This document shows, piece by piece, positions 17,283 through 26,512 of a stretch of DNA of 64,000 bases. Source of the DNA: Neobacillus kokaensis (GTDB lineage: Bacteria; Bacillota; Bacilli; Bacillales; Cytobacillaceae). The stretch spans positions 62,001 to 126,000 of the forward strand of contig NZ_BNDS01000001.1 of NCBI RefSeq assembly GCF_014656545.1. The letters run 5' to 3'. The number at the start of each line of letters is the position of its first letter. The stretch's first letter is position 1. Below the pieces are notes generated by a model. The model was not told the DNA's origin. It was given only the letters and a program-made list of their open reading frames with translations, and made no database searches. The translations under genes and the position numbers were made by a program.

Positions 17283-18635
17283 ATGGCATTTGAAGGATTA
17301 GCCGACCGACTGCAAAGTACGATTCAAAAGATCCGCGGAAAAGGTAAAGTTTCAGAAGCGGATGTAAAAGAAATGATGCGTGAAGTACGTCTAGCTCTGC
17401 TTGAAGCAGACGTCAACTTTAAAGTCGTCAAAGATTTTGTTAAAAAAGTTAGTGAACGGGCTGTAGGGCAGGAAGTACTAAAAAGCTTAACGCCCGGTCA
17501 GCAGATTATTAAAATTGTAAATGAAGAATTAACGTTGTTAATGGGCGGCGAGCAGAGTAAAATTGCTGTATCGAACCGCCCGCCTACAGTCATTATGATG
17601 GTCGGCCTGCAAGGTGCCGGTAAAACAACAACGACTGGAAAATTGGCCAATTTGCTGCGAAAAAAATATAATCGTAAGCCTTTACTCGTGGCTGGCGATA
17701 TATATCGTCCGGCTGCCATTAAACAGCTTGAAACTCTGGGTAAACAATTAAGCATGCCGGTATTCTCATTAGGGGATCAAGTAAGTCCGGTTGAAATTGC
17801 CAGACAGGCCATTGCAAAAGCTAAAGAGGATCACCATGATTATGTCCTGATTGATACAGCAGGTCGTCTTCATGTGGATGAAGCCTTAATGAATGAGCTA
17901 AAGGACATTAAAGAATTAACAAAGCCGGATGAAATTTTCTTGGTTGTAGATGCGATGACGGGTCAGGACGCCGTCAATGTTGCCCAAAGTTTTAATGAAC
18001 AGCTCGGTATTACCGGAGTAGTGTTAACAAAGCTTGATGGTGATACACGAGGAGGAGCAGCGCTTTCAATTCGCGCCGTTACGGATAAACCAATTAAGTT
18101 TGTTGGTCTTGGAGAGAAAATGGATGCCATTGAGCCGTTTCACCCTGAACGAATGGCATCAAGAATTCTCGGTATGGGTGATGTACTGACACTTATTGAA
18201 AAAGCGCAATCAAATATCGATGAAGAAAAAGCCAAAGAGTTAGAACAGAAAATGCGGACAGCCTCTTTTACGCTTGATGACTTTTTAGAACAGCTTGGTC
18301 AAGTCAGAAAGCTTGGGCCGCTCGACGAACTGTTAAAAATGATGCCAGGAGCAGGCAAGATTAAAGGCTTAAATAATATTCAAATCGATGAAAAACAAAT
18401 CTCCCATGTAGAGGCAATCATCCGTTCGATGACGAAGGAAGAAAAGCTTCGCCCTGAACTTATGAATTCAAGCCGCAAGCGCCGGATTGCCAAAGGCAGC
18501 GGTCGTACAGTTGCGGAAGTAAACCGTTTGCTTAAACAGTTTGAAGATATGAAAAAAATGATGAAGCAAATGACAGGCATGCAGCAAAAAGCAAAGAAAA
18601 AAGGTGGATTTAAATTTCCTTTTAATCCATTTTAA
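17283..18635 (+). CDS. ffh: Signal recognition particle protein Ffh
   Basis: A 450-residue SRP54 homologue. The N-terminal helical domain begins MAFEGLADRLQ. The GTPase has GLQGAGKTTTTGKLAN (G1), DIYRPAAIKQLE, DTAGRLHVDEALM (G3) and TKLDGDTRGGAALS (G4). The methionine-rich M domain (about 300-450) binds 4.5S RNA and signal sequences and ends KKGGFKFPFNPF. The ATG at 17283 is preferred over an in-frame TTG three bases earlier, with TAGGAGG upstream. It works with FtsY encoded upstream. A repeat element follows. Confidence 0.98.
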   Translation: MAFEGLADRLQSTIQKIRGKGKVSEADVKEMMREVRLALLEADVNFKVVKDFVKKVSERAVGQEVLKSLTPGQQIIKIVNEELTLLMGGEQSKIAVSNRPPTVIMMVGLQGAGKTTTTGKLANLLRKKYNRKPLLVAGDIYRPAAIKQLETLGKQLSMPVFSLGDQVSPVEIARQAIAKAKEDHHDYVLIDTAGRLHVDEALMNELKDIKELTKPDEIFLVVDAMTGQDAVNVAQSFNEQLGITGVVLTKLDGDTRGGAALSIRAVTDKPIKFVGLGEKMDAIEPFHPERMASRILGMGDVLTLIEKAQSNIDEEKAKELEQKMRTASFTLDDFLEQLGQVRKLGPLDELLKMMPGAGKIKGLNNIQIDEKQISHVEAIIRSMTKEEKLRPELMNSSRKRRIAKGSGRTVAEVNRLLKQFEDMKKMMKQMTGMQQKAKKKGGFKFPFNPF

Positions 18636-18639
18636 AACG

Positions 18640-18760
18640 AAAAGCGGAAGGGCTTTGACCAGGTGCGAAAGGCATAAGGCAAGCTGGCGAGAAGGCTGTT
18701 TTTTAGCCTTCTTGACGAATTGGCTGTAGACCTGCGAGCCCCTAGGTGCTGGAGCTGGAC
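18640..18760 (+). repeat. Dispersed inverted-repeat element, copy B
   Basis: A second long copy of the element seen after fabG, beginning immediately after the ffh stop. It has a perfect inner hairpin (AGAAGGCT, seven-base loop, AGCCTTCT) and shares GGCGAGAAGGCTG, GAATTGGCTGTAGACC and GAGCCCCTAGG blocks with copy A. It may also act as the ffh terminator, although no T tract follows. Confidence 0.8.
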
Positions 18761-18833
18761 TTTATCAAAGTTCAATTTATATCCTGTTTTATTTTAGTAA
18801 ATATTGGTAATACTGTGTGTAAAGAAAAAACAC

Positions 18834-19172
<339 letters not shown>

Positions 19173-19183
19173 ATTTAGCGGCT

Positions 19184-19414
19184 ATGAAAGAATTGATTGA
19201 AACAATTGTTAAGCCTCTAGTTGATTTTCCTGAAGATGTCCGTGTCAGCACGGCCGAGGAAGATACTCGCATTACTTATCATCTTTCTGTTAACAAGGCG
19301 GATATGGGTAAAGTGATTGGAAAGCAGGGGCGCGTTGCAAAAGCCATTAGGACTGTTGTTTATGCAGCAGGATCTTCACAACAAAAGAAAATATTTCTAG
19401 AAATTGGTGAATAG
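19184..19414 (+). CDS. khpA: KH-domain RNA-binding protein KhpA
   Basis: A 76-residue single KH-domain protein. The GXXG loop is GKQGR in KVIGKQGRVAKAIRTVVYAA (about residues 44-63). KhpA acts with KhpB/Jag as an RNA chaperone complex that influences envelope growth and division in several Firmicutes. It corresponds to ylqC, always next to rpsP. It is slightly shorter than the B. subtilis protein at the N terminus. A strong terminator ends the rpsP-khpA unit. Confidence 0.93.
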   Translation: MKELIETIVKPLVDFPEDVRVSTAEEDTRITYHLSVNKADMGKVIGKQGRVAKAIRTVVYAAGSSQQKKIFLEIGE

Positions 19415-19430
19415 CTTTTTGCATCTAGAT

Positions 19431-19460
19431 AAAAGGGAGGGATTGATTCCTCCCTTTTTT
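19431..19460 (+). terminator. Terminator after khpA
   Basis: AAAAGGGAGG (19431-19440) pairs with CCTCCCTTTT (19449-19458), with an eight-base loop and continuing Ts to 19460. Confidence 0.9.
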
Positions 19461-19497
19461 GCTATAGGAAAAGCCGTAGCCTAGAGGAGGAAACCGC

Positions 19498-19884
19498 GTG
19501 CAGCTAATCCAGACCGTTGTGGTAAAACAAATATTAACAGAAACGAGCAAACAGCAGCTTTTTGACCAATACCAATCCCGCAAACTTCAACTTCAGAAGG
19601 AATGCGATCAACTTCAATTTGAATTAAAACGTTTGGAAAGAACTAAAAACTTCTCACCAACTACACTTAAAAAGCATTTTGAAAAAGAAATTCAAATGAG
19701 GAAGGAAAAAATTAAGCTTCTTGAGTTTCAAATCGAACAATTACATATCCTACCATTAGGAAGTGAATTAAAAGAAAAGGAAGTTCAAGCACTTATAGAA
19801 GTAAAAGTCGGTGATGTATGGAATGAAGAAGCAGGGCAGCCAACGATTGTAATTAAAGATGGTATAATCGAGGACATAAGATAG
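19498..19884 (+). CDS. ylqD: YlqD family coiled-coil protein
   Basis: A 128-residue protein of the conserved Firmicute YlqD family, function unknown. The centre (about 20-90) is a charged heptad-rich helix (QLQKECDQLQFELKRLERT, MRKEKIKLLEFQIEQLH), predicting a coiled-coil dimer. The C terminus is a small beta region (VKVGDVWNEEAGQPTIVIKDG). It starts at GTG (19498) after GAGGAGG. It is encoded directly before rimM, as in B. subtilis, which hints at a link to ribosome maturation; that link is inference only. Confidence 0.88.
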   Translation: MQLIQTVVVKQILTETSKQQLFDQYQSRKLQLQKECDQLQFELKRLERTKNFSPTTLKKHFEKEIQMRKEKIKLLEFQIEQLHILPLGSELKEKEVQALIEVKVGDVWNEEAGQPTIVIKDGIIEDIR

Positions 19885-19899
19885 AAGGTGATTGAGATT

Positions 19900-20418
19900 A
19901 TGGAAAAATGGTTTAATGTTGGAAAAATTGTAAACACCCATGGCATAAAAGGAGAAGTACGTGTTATCTCCAAGACGGATTTTCCTGAGGAACGATACAA
20001 GGCTGGTAATAAGTTATTTTTATTTATGAAAAATGAGAATGAACCCATTGAATTAACTGTTAAACATCATCGTACCCATAAAAATTTTAATTTATTAATT
20101 TTTGAAGGACTTGAAAATATCAACTTAGTGGAAAAGTTTCGGGATGGCATTTTGAAGGTGCCAGAGTCGCAGTTAAGCGAATTGGAAGAGGATGAGTTTT
20201 ATTTTCATGAAATCATTGGCTGCCAGGTCTTTCTCACATCTGGTGAAGTACTTGGAAAGATAAGCGAAATACTCACTCCCGGTGCAAATGACGTTTGGGT
20301 CGTAAAAGGAAAAGACGGCAAAGAGGTTTTAATCCCATATATTGCTGATGTTGTCAAGAAAGTTGATGTTAAGGAAAAAACAGTAATAATAGAACCAATG
20401 GAAGGGCTTCTATCATGA
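19900..20418 (+). CDS. rimM: 16S rRNA processing protein RimM
   Basis: A 172-residue 30S maturation factor that binds S19 and assists assembly of the 30S head. The N-terminal RimM barrel has [16 protein letters not shown]; the C-terminal PRC-barrel has [26 protein letters not shown] and LIPYIADVV. The ATG at 19900 is preferred over the in-frame GTG at 19888, matching family N termini, with AGAAGGTGA upstream. The stop overlaps the trmD start by four bases. Confidence 0.97.
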   Translation: MEKWFNVGKIVNTHGIKGEVRVISKTDFPEERYKAGNKLFLFMKNENEPIELTVKHHRTHKNFNLLIFEGLENINLVEKFRDGILKVPESQLSELEEDEFYFHEIIGCQVFLTSGEVLGKISEILTPGANDVWVVKGKDGKEVLIPYIADVVKKVDVKEKTVIIEPMEGLLS

Positions 20419-21158
20419 TGCATATTGACATCCTGACGCTTTTTCCAGAAATGTTTACAGGGGTACTGGGACATTCAATATTACATAAAGCGGCTGAAAA
20501 GTCGGCTGTCCACTATAATGTGGTCAATTTTCGAGAGTTTTCTGATAATAAACATTCGTCTGTTGATGATTATCCATACGGCGGCGGTGCAGGCATGGTG
20601 TTAATGCCGCAGCCAATCTTTGACGGTGTGGCTGCCCTTAAAGAAAGGGCAGATAGTAAGAATCAAAGAGTGATCCTCCTTTGCCCTCAGGGAACTAGAT
20701 ATGATCAGCGGAAGGCTGAAGAATTAGCAAAAGAAGAGCATTTGATTTTTATTTGTGGTCACTATGAGGGATATGATGAACGAATCCGTAAGCATGTTGT
20801 AACCGATGAAATATCCATTGGTGATTATGTTTTAACAGGCGGCGAACTTGGTGCCATGGTTGTAATCGATAGTGTTGTCCGCCTATTACCGGAAGTGTTA
20901 GGCAACGAGGAATCTCACCAGAAGGATTCCTTTAGTACTGGATTGTTAGAACACCCTCATTATACAAGGCCGGCTGATTTTCGCGGTATGAAGGTACCCG
21001 AAGTGCTTCTATCCGGAAATCATAAAATGATCGAGGAATGGCGAAATAAAGAAGCTTTAAGGCGAACATTGGAAAGAAGACCTGATTTGTTAGAGAAAAT
21101 GGAACTTACACCTCAGCAAGAAAAATGGCTCCGAGAAGTTGAAAAAGAAGACAACTAG
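20415..21158 (+). CDS. trmD: tRNA (guanine-N1)-methyltransferase TrmD
   Basis: A 247-residue SPOUT methyltransferase that makes m1G37 in tRNAs and thus prevents frameshifting. It begins [14 protein letters not shown] and contains [12 protein letters not shown], the trefoil-knot SAM site [39 protein letters not shown], and [12 protein letters not shown]. Length is normal. The ATGA overlap with rimM indicates coupled translation. Confidence 0.98.
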   Translation: MMHIDILTLFPEMFTGVLGHSILHKAAEKSAVHYNVVNFREFSDNKHSSVDDYPYGGGAGMVLMPQPIFDGVAALKERADSKNQRVILLCPQGTRYDQRKAEELAKEEHLIFICGHYEGYDERIRKHVVTDEISIGDYVLTGGELGAMVVIDSVVRLLPEVLGNEESHQKDSFSTGLLEHPHYTRPADFRGMKVPEVLLSGNHKMIEEWRNKEALRRTLERRPDLLEKMELTPQQEKWLREVEKEDN

Positions 21159-21160
21159 TA

Positions 21161-21189
21161 TTGCAGGCTTGAAATAAATATGGTATTAT
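21161..21189 (+). promoter_or_regulatory. Sigma-A promoter of rplS
   Basis: TTGCAG (21161-21166), a 17-base spacer, then TATTAT (21184-21189) preceded by TGG, an extended -10. It begins two bases after the trmD stop. Confidence 0.72.
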
Positions 21190-21297
21190 ACATCTTGTGA
21201 CTTTAACTGAAACCTTTCAGAAAAGGTCTTATAACGATGTTCCGCTGCAGCTGTTTGTATTATGTGCATGAGCATCTGTTGGAAGGAGTTGAAAACG
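21190..21297 (+). promoter_or_regulatory. Probable L19 autoregulatory leader of rplS
   Basis: The roughly 100-base leader folds into an outer pairing ACATC (21190-21194) with GATGT (21236-21240) around an inner hairpin ACCTTT-CAGA-AAAGGT (21212-21227), followed by further short complementary blocks near the Shine-Dalgarno. Position and size fit the L19 leader known from low-G+C Gram-positives, in which free L19 represses its own gene. I could not confirm the covariance model. Confidence 0.45.
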
Positions 21298-21642
21298 ATG
21301 CATAAAATTATTGAAGAAATCACAAAAGAACAACTTCGTTCTGACCTTCCTTCGTTCCGTCCTGGTGATACTGTACGTGTACACGTTAAAGTTATCGAGG
21401 GTACTCGTGAGCGTATCCAGTTATTTGAAGGTGTTGTGATTAAGCGTCGTGGTGGTGGAATCAGCGAAACTTTTACAGTTCGTAAAGTTTCTTACGGAGT
21501 AGGCGTTGAGCGTACATTCCCTGTACACACACCAAAAATTGCGAAGCTTGAAGTAATCCGCCGCGGTAAAGTTCGCCGTGCGAAGCTTTACTACCTACGT
21601 AACCTTCGCGGTAAGAAAGCTCGTATTAAAGAAATTCGCTAA
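21298..21642 (+). CDS. rplS: 50S ribosomal protein L19
   Basis: A 114-residue protein with the L19 core [55 protein letters not shown] and [23 protein letters not shown]19 sits at the 30S-50S interface. The ATG at 21298 is chosen; an upstream in-frame ATG at 21262 would add a cysteine-rich extension not found in the family, and GGAAGGAG is correctly spaced before 21298. Confidence 0.98.
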   Translation: MHKIIEEITKEQLRSDLPSFRPGDTVRVHVKVIEGTRERIQLFEGVVIKRRGGGISETFTVRKVSYGVGVERTFPVHTPKIAKLEVIRRGKVRRAKLYYLRNLRGKKARIKEIR

Positions 21643-21650
21643 TATGAAAA

Positions 21651-21680
21651 AAAGGAGCTTGCATGGCAAGCTCTTTTTTT
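21651..21680 (+). terminator. Terminator after rplS
   Basis: GAGCTTGC (21655-21662), a three-base loop, GCAAGCTC (21666-21673), then seven Ts. Confidence 0.9.
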
Positions 21681-21821
21681 ATACATACTTATCTGCCTTA
21701 ATACATTTTAGAACATAAAAATATTAAAATTTCATTAAAAACTGAGTAACTGTCGTGTTATTTGGATGTAAGTTATGTACAATAATCTTTATAAGACTTT
21801 TGCAAGATTGGTGGGTAATGT

Positions 21822-22370
21822 ATGACAAAAAAGAAAAATGAACTTTGGGAATGGACAAAGGCACTTTTAATTGCAGTTGCATTAGCAGCGATTATTCGCT
21901 ACTTTCTTTTCGCTCCAATTGTCGTTGATGGACTGTCCATGATGCCAACGCTGAAAGACCAAGACCGGATGATTGTAAATAAAATTAGCTATGAAATTGG
22001 GGAACCTAAGCGCTTTGATATTATTGTTTTTCATGCACCGGAACATAAGGATTACATAAAACGTGTGATCGGCCTGCCTGGGGATCATATCGAATATAAA
22101 AACGATACCTTATATGTAAATGGAAAGGCATATAAGGAACCTTATCTTGAAGAATATAAGGATCAGGTCGAAGATGGTCCGCTTACAGATGATTTTACTT
22201 TGGAAGAAAAAATAGGCCGTACTACAGTTCCGAAAGGTGAATTATTTGTTATGGGGGATAATCGCCGCTTTAGTAAGGACTCAAGACATATTGGAACTGT
22301 ACCGATGAGTAAAGTCATTGGAAAGGCAAGCATTGTCTTTTGGCCGTTGAAAGATGCACATATTGAATAG
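21822..22370 (+). CDS. Type I signal peptidase
   Basis: A 182-residue membrane protease of the SipS/SipT/LepB family that removes Sec signal peptides on the outer face. One N-terminal membrane helix (about 13-31) precedes the catalytic Ser39 in VDGLSMMPTL. Lys80 in DYIKRVIGLPGD is the general base. The later boxes are LFVMGDNRRFSKDSRHIG and VIGKASIVFWP. Length fits Gram-positive enzymes. The position between rplS and rbgA is found in other Bacillus species. Which of the several paralogues (sipS, sipT and others) it matches cannot be settled here. Confidence 0.94.
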   Translation: MTKKKNELWEWTKALLIAVALAAIIRYFLFAPIVVDGLSMMPTLKDQDRMIVNKISYEIGEPKRFDIIVFHAPEHKDYIKRVIGLPGDHIEYKNDTLYVNGKAYKEPYLEEYKDQVEDGPLTDDFTLEEKIGRTTVPKGELFVMGDNRRFSKDSRHIGTVPMSKVIGKASIVFWPLKDAHIE

Positions 22371-22395
22371 TATACAGCAATAGGAGGTGGCTGCA

Positions 22396-23247
22396 TTGAC
22401 AATCCAATGGTTTCCGGGCCATATGGCTAAGGCCCGAAGAGAGGTCACGGAAAAATTAAAGCTTGTTGATATCATTTTTGAACTAGTTGATGCGCGAATT
22501 CCCTATTCTTCTAGAAACCCAATGATTGATGAGATAATTCAACATAAGCCGAGATTAGTATTATTAAATAAAGCAGATATGGCGGATCGGGAAGTAACAA
22601 AGGAATGGATGAACTTCTTTGCTGAAAAGGGGATAAAGTCTCTTGCAATAAATTCTCAGGCAGGAGAAGGCATGAAAACTATAACAACAGCTTCGCAGGA
22701 AATTCTTAAGGATAAATTTGACCGCTTAAAAGCAAAAGGGGTCAAGCCGAGGGCGATCCGAGCGATGATTGTTGGAATTCCAAACGTCGGAAAATCCACG
22801 CTGATTAACCGTCTTGCAAAAAAGAATATCGCTAAAACTGGAAATACTCCTGGTGTAACGAAATCTCAACAGTGGATCAAGGTTGGTAAAGAAATGGAGC
22901 TCCTTGATACACCAGGGATCTTGTGGCCAAAGTTTGAAGACCAAGAGGTCGGGATGAAGCTGGCAATCACGGGAGCGATAAAGGATACATTATTAAACCT
23001 GCATGATTTAACAATTTATTCGCTAAAGTACTTAGAACGTTTTTACCCAGAGCGCCTTAAGGACCGGTATAAGCTAACGGAACTTCCTGAAGATGCTGTT
23101 GCCCTGTTTGATCATATCGGCAGACTGAGAGGCTGTTTGATGGGTGGAGGTATGGTTGATTATGATAAAGTAGCAGAACTTGTCATCCGTGAGTTCCGCT
23201 CTGAGAAATTTGGCCCCATTTCGCTTGAAAAACCGAGCGATTTTTAA
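22396..23247 (+). CDS. rbgA: Ribosome biogenesis GTPase A (RbgA/YlqF)
   Basis: A 283-residue circularly permuted GTPase needed for late 50S assembly. It starts [16 protein letters not shown] and shows the permuted motif order: LLNKADM (G4) at about residue 56, then [14 protein letters not shown] (G1), the [12 protein letters not shown] region (G2), and [10 protein letters not shown] (G3). TTG at 22396 is preferred because the family begins at that residue and TAGGAGGTGG is seven bases upstream; an in-frame GTG at 22387 lies within the Shine-Dalgarno. It precedes rnhB as in B. subtilis. Confidence 0.95.
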   Translation: MTIQWFPGHMAKARREVTEKLKLVDIIFELVDARIPYSSRNPMIDEIIQHKPRLVLLNKADMADREVTKEWMNFFAEKGIKSLAINSQAGEGMKTITTASQEILKDKFDRLKAKGVKPRAIRAMIVGIPNVGKSTLINRLAKKNIAKTGNTPGVTKSQQWIKVGKEMELLDTPGILWPKFEDQEVGMKLAITGAIKDTLLNLHDLTIYSLKYLERFYPERLKDRYKLTELPEDAVALFDHIGRLRGCLMGGGMVDYDKVAELVIREFRSEKFGPISLEKPSDF

Positions 23248-23289
23248 TGATCATTCTATATATTAAAAAAACTTTTTTAGGTGACAAAC

Positions 23290-24075
23290 ATGAAACGACC
23301 CTCAATTGCCCAAATCGAAGAAAGTTTAGCTGAGATTATTAATGAATTAGATCCATTTATTCTTGAACTTGAAAAAGATGAACGAATTGGCGTTCAAAAA
23401 AGTTTGACCAAATGGAGAAAACGACGAGAGGAAGAAAAGTTCCTTGAGGCCAAATTTTTTGAGATGACCCAATATGAACGTAAATGTTGGGCAGAAGGCT
23501 TCGAACAAATTGCCGGGATAGATGAAGTGGGCAGGGGTCCGCTTGCTGGGCCGGTTGTAGCCGCTGCTGTTGTTTTACCCCATAATTTTTTCTTAGCAGG
23601 AATAGATGATTCAAAAAAACTTTCTGAAAAAAAACGGCAGGAATACGCAGAAATCATTAAAAAAGAAGCTGTTTCATTTAGCATAGCTATGATTCATGCA
23701 AATGAAATTGATGAAATAAATATTTATCAAGCGACAAAAAAAGCAATGAAGGCAGCAATCGCTTCCTTGCCAACACCTCCTGATTTTTTATTAATTGATG
23801 CTATGAAAATAGAAACCCCTTATCCATCAGAATCGATTATTAAAGGAGATGCAAGGAGTGTGTCAATCGCTGCGGCTTCTATTTTGGCTAAGACGGCTAG
23901 GGATCAGCTGATGAAGGAGATAGCGCAGCAGTATCCTGCGTATGGCTTTGACCATCACATGGGGTATGGAACGAAAGAGCATTTATTGGCCATTCAGCAA
24001 CATGGAATCACAAAGTATCATCGAAAATCCTTTGCTCCAATCAAAGATTTTGTTGAGCCTAATTTATTTTCATAA
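23290..24075 (+). CDS. rnhB: Ribonuclease HII
   Basis: A 261-residue enzyme removing ribonucleotides and RNA primers from DNA. The catalytic motif is AGIDEVGRGPLAGPV (Asp and Glu of DE near residue 76), with DDSKKLSEKKR, the LIDAMKIETPYP strand and IIKGDARSVSIAAASILAK, ending in DHHMGYGTKEHLLAI. The N-terminal 70 residues are the extension found in Bacillus RnhB. The ATG at 23290 is preferred over the GTG at 23281, which overlaps the TTAGGTG ribosome site. The spacer to sucC lacks ylqG and ylqH. Confidence 0.95.
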   Translation: MKRPSIAQIEESLAEIINELDPFILELEKDERIGVQKSLTKWRKRREEEKFLEAKFFEMTQYERKCWAEGFEQIAGIDEVGRGPLAGPVVAAAVVLPHNFFLAGIDDSKKLSEKKRQEYAEIIKKEAVSFSIAMIHANEIDEINIYQATKKAMKAAIASLPTPPDFLLIDAMKIETPYPSESIIKGDARSVSIAAASILAKTARDQLMKEIAQQYPAYGFDHHMGYGTKEHLLAIQQHGITKYHRKSFAPIKDFVEPNLFS

Positions 24076-24099
24076 AATCAGTTTCCTTCCAGCATAATA

Positions 24100-24127
24100 A
24101 AAACAGGCATGTCATTGCCTGTTTTTT
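24100..24127 (+). terminator. Terminator after rnhB
   Basis: AAAACAGGCA (24100-24109) pairs with TGCCTGTTTT (24115-24124) around a five-base loop, then more Ts. Confidence 0.88.
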
Positions 24128-24220
24128 ATTATTGTAAAAAAACAAATATTTCCTAGGTTAGGACATATTTACTTTGTAAACCTTGAAAATAGAGTGGAAC
24201 ATTAATTTTATACTTTATGG

Positions 24221-24249
24221 TGGACAAGGGTTGTATCATTATATAAAAT
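24221..24249 (+). promoter_or_regulatory. Possible promoter of sucCD
   Basis: TGGACA (24221-24226), a 17-base spacer, then TAAAAT (24244-24249), 49 bases before the sucC ATG. Both hexamers are one or two mismatches from consensus. Confidence 0.45.
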
Positions 24250-24298
24250 GAAAACGGAGTCAATTTTTTCGAAAGAGTAAGATATAGGAGGATGGGAA

Positions 24299-25459
24299 AT
24301 GAATATCCATGAGTATCAGGGGAAAGAGATCCTCAGAAAATATGGAGTAACGGTTCCAAATGGAAAAGTAGCTTTCACGGTTGAAGAGGCTGTAGAAGCG
24401 GCAAAAGAACTAGGTACGCAAGTTTGTGTCGTAAAAGCACAAATCCACGCAGGCGGCAGGGGAAAAGCCGGCGGTGTTAAAGTAGCGAAAAACCTTGAAG
24501 AGGTTCGTACATACGCTAGCGAAATTCTAGGTAAAACATTAGTAACACACCAAACTGGTCCCGAAGGTAAAGAAGTCAAGCGTCTGTTAATTGAAGAAGG
24601 CTGTGACATCAAAAAAGAATACTATGTGGGCTTAGTATTGGATCGTGCTACTTCAAGAGTTGTATTAATGGGGTCTGAAGAAGGCGGTACAGAAATCGAA
24701 GAAGTGGCTGCAAACACTCCTGAGAAGATTTTCAAAGAAGAAATTGATCCTGTTCTTGGTTTAATGCCATATCAAGCACGCCGTCTTGCATTCAATATCA
24801 ATATTCCTAAAGAATTGGTTAACCAAGCTGTTAAGTTCATGACAAGTCTTTACAATGCTTATATTGAGAAAGACTGCTCAATCGCGGAAATCAATCCATT
24901 AGTTGTTACTGGCGATGGAAAAGTAATCGCATTGGATGCAAAATTAAACTTTGATGCAAATAGCTTATATCGTCAAAAAGACGTGTTAGAATATCGTGAC
25001 CTTGAAGAAGAAGATCCAAAAGAAATCGAAGCATCAAAATATGACTTAAGTTATATTGCTTTAGATGGAAATATTGGCTGTATGGTAAACGGTGCAGGTC
25101 TTGCGATGGCTACAATGGATATCGTGAAGCACTATGGCGGTGAACCGGCTAACTTCCTTGATGTTGGGGGCGGTGCAACAGCTGAAAAGGTAACTGAAGC
25201 ATTTAAAATTATCCTTTCTGATCCAAACGTAAAAGGTATTTTTGTTAATATCTTTGGCGGCATCATGAAGTGTGATGTCATTGCTGAAGGTGTTGTAGAA
25301 GCAGCGAAGCAGGTTGGACTCAGCATTCCACTTGTAGTTCGTTTAGAAGGAACGAATGTTGACTTAGGGAAGAAAATCCTTTCTGAGTCAGGTCTAGACA
25401 TTACAGCTGCTGAATCCATGGCAGACGGCGCACAAAAAATCGTTTCACTAGTGAAATAG
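24299..25459 (+). CDS. sucC: Succinyl-CoA synthetase (ADP-forming), beta subunit
   Basis: A 386-residue subunit that, with SucD, converts succinyl-CoA to succinate with substrate-level ATP formation in the TCA cycle. It has an ATP-grasp domain beginning [54 protein letters not shown], and a C-terminal CoA-ligase-type domain with [14 protein letters not shown] and [18 protein letters not shown]. Length is typical. TAGGAGGATG precedes the ATG. sucD follows after 23 bases. Confidence 0.98.
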   Translation: MNIHEYQGKEILRKYGVTVPNGKVAFTVEEAVEAAKELGTQVCVVKAQIHAGGRGKAGGVKVAKNLEEVRTYASEILGKTLVTHQTGPEGKEVKRLLIEEGCDIKKEYYVGLVLDRATSRVVLMGSEEGGTEIEEVAANTPEKIFKEEIDPVLGLMPYQARRLAFNINIPKELVNQAVKFMTSLYNAYIEKDCSIAEINPLVVTGDGKVIALDAKLNFDANSLYRQKDVLEYRDLEEEDPKEIEASKYDLSYIALDGNIGCMVNGAGLAMATMDIVKHYGGEPANFLDVGGGATAEKVTEAFKIILSDPNVKGIFVNIFGGIMKCDVIAEGVVEAAKQVGLSIPLVVRLEGTNVDLGKKILSESGLDITAAESMADGAQKIVSLVK

Positions 25460-25482
25460 GATCGAAAGAAAGGGGAATTAAC

Positions 25483-26385
25483 GTGAGCGTTTTTATTAAT
25501 AAAGATACAAAGGTTATTGTTCAAGGAATAACAGGCGGAACTGCCCGTTTCCACACTAAGCAAATGCTTGAATATGGTACTAAAATTGTCGGCGGAACCT
25601 CTCCAGGTAAAGGCGGCCAAGAAGTAGAAGGAGTACCGGTTTTTAACACTGTAAAAGAAGCTGTTGAAACTACTGGTGCAAATGCATCTGTTATCTATGT
25701 TCCAGCCCCATTTGCTGCTGATTCTATAATTGAAGCAGTTGATGCGGAGTTAGATCTTGTTATTTGTATTACAGAACATATTCCAGTATTAGATATGGTT
25801 AAAGTAAAACGTTATATGGAAGGCAAGAAGACTCGTTTAGTTGGTCCTAACTGTCCAGGGGTTATTACTGCAGATGAGTGTAAGATTGGCATCATGCCTG
25901 GTTATATCCATACAAAAGGCCATGTCGGTGTTGTTTCCCGCTCTGGTACTTTAACTTACGAAGCAGTACACCAATTAACACAAGCAGGAGTAGGCCAGAC
26001 TACAGCTGTTGGTATTGGCGGTGACCCTGTTAACGGAACAAACTTTATCGATGTATTAAAGGCCTTCAATGAAGACCCTGAAACATATGCAGTTATTATG
26101 ATCGGTGAAATCGGCGGAACAGCTGAAGAAGAGGCAGCGGAATGGGTTAAAGCTAATATGACTAAACCTGTTGTGGGCTTCATCGGCGGTCGTACTGCAC
26201 CTCCTGGAAAGCGCATGGGCCATGCTGGCGCAATTATTTCCGGCGGTAAAGGTACAGCAGACGAAAAAATCCGTGTCATGAATGAATGCGGTATTAAAGT
26301 AGCTGAAACACCTTCTGTAATGGGAGAAACTTTAATCGAAGTCCTAAAAGAAAAAGGTCTTTACGAAAAGTGTAAGACACATTAA
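25483..26385 (+). CDS. sucD: Succinyl-CoA synthetase (ADP-forming), alpha subunit
   Basis: A 300-residue subunit with the CoA-binding Rossmann motif [54 protein letters not shown], and the phosphohistidine loop [17 protein letters not shown]. It completes the SucCD heterodimer. It starts at GTG (25483) after AAAGGGGAA. A miniature repeat begins at the stop codon. Confidence 0.98.
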   Translation: MSVFINKDTKVIVQGITGGTARFHTKQMLEYGTKIVGGTSPGKGGQEVEGVPVFNTVKEAVETTGANASVIYVPAPFAADSIIEAVDAELDLVICITEHIPVLDMVKVKRYMEGKKTRLVGPNCPGVITADECKIGIMPGYIHTKGHVGVVSRSGTLTYEAVHQLTQAGVGQTTAVGIGGDPVNGTNFIDVLKAFNEDPETYAVIMIGEIGGTAEEEAAEWVKANMTKPVVGFIGGRTAPPGKRMGHAGAIISGGKGTADEKIRVMNECGIKVAETPSVMGETLIEVLKEKGLYEKCKTH

Positions 26386-26418
26386 AAAGCGCAAGCGCCT
26401 TGGCGCTTGAACTAGACA
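26386..26418 (+). repeat. Miniature derivative of the dispersed repeat (copy D)
   Basis: This 33-base stretch directly after sucD joins the left-end sequence AAGCGCAAGCGCC to the right-end sequence GGCGCTTGAACTAGACA of the long element, forming a hairpin AAGCGCC-TT-GGCGCTT. It looks like an internally deleted copy. Confidence 0.6.
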
Positions 26419-26444
26419 TTAATCATAAACATCATGATTACCTG

Positions 26445-26474
26445 AAATAGTCCCTCATTCCTGAGGGGCTATTT
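26445..26474 (+). terminator. Hairpin/terminator after sucD
   Basis: AAATAGTCCCTCA (26445-26457) pairs with TGAGGGGCTATTT (26462-26474) to give 13 bp with a four-base loop. The only Ts are the end of the stem, so termination strength is uncertain. Confidence 0.65.
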
Positions 26475-26512
26475 GTGCATTTGAAAATTATTAAAACGGA
26501 GGATTGTTGTCG

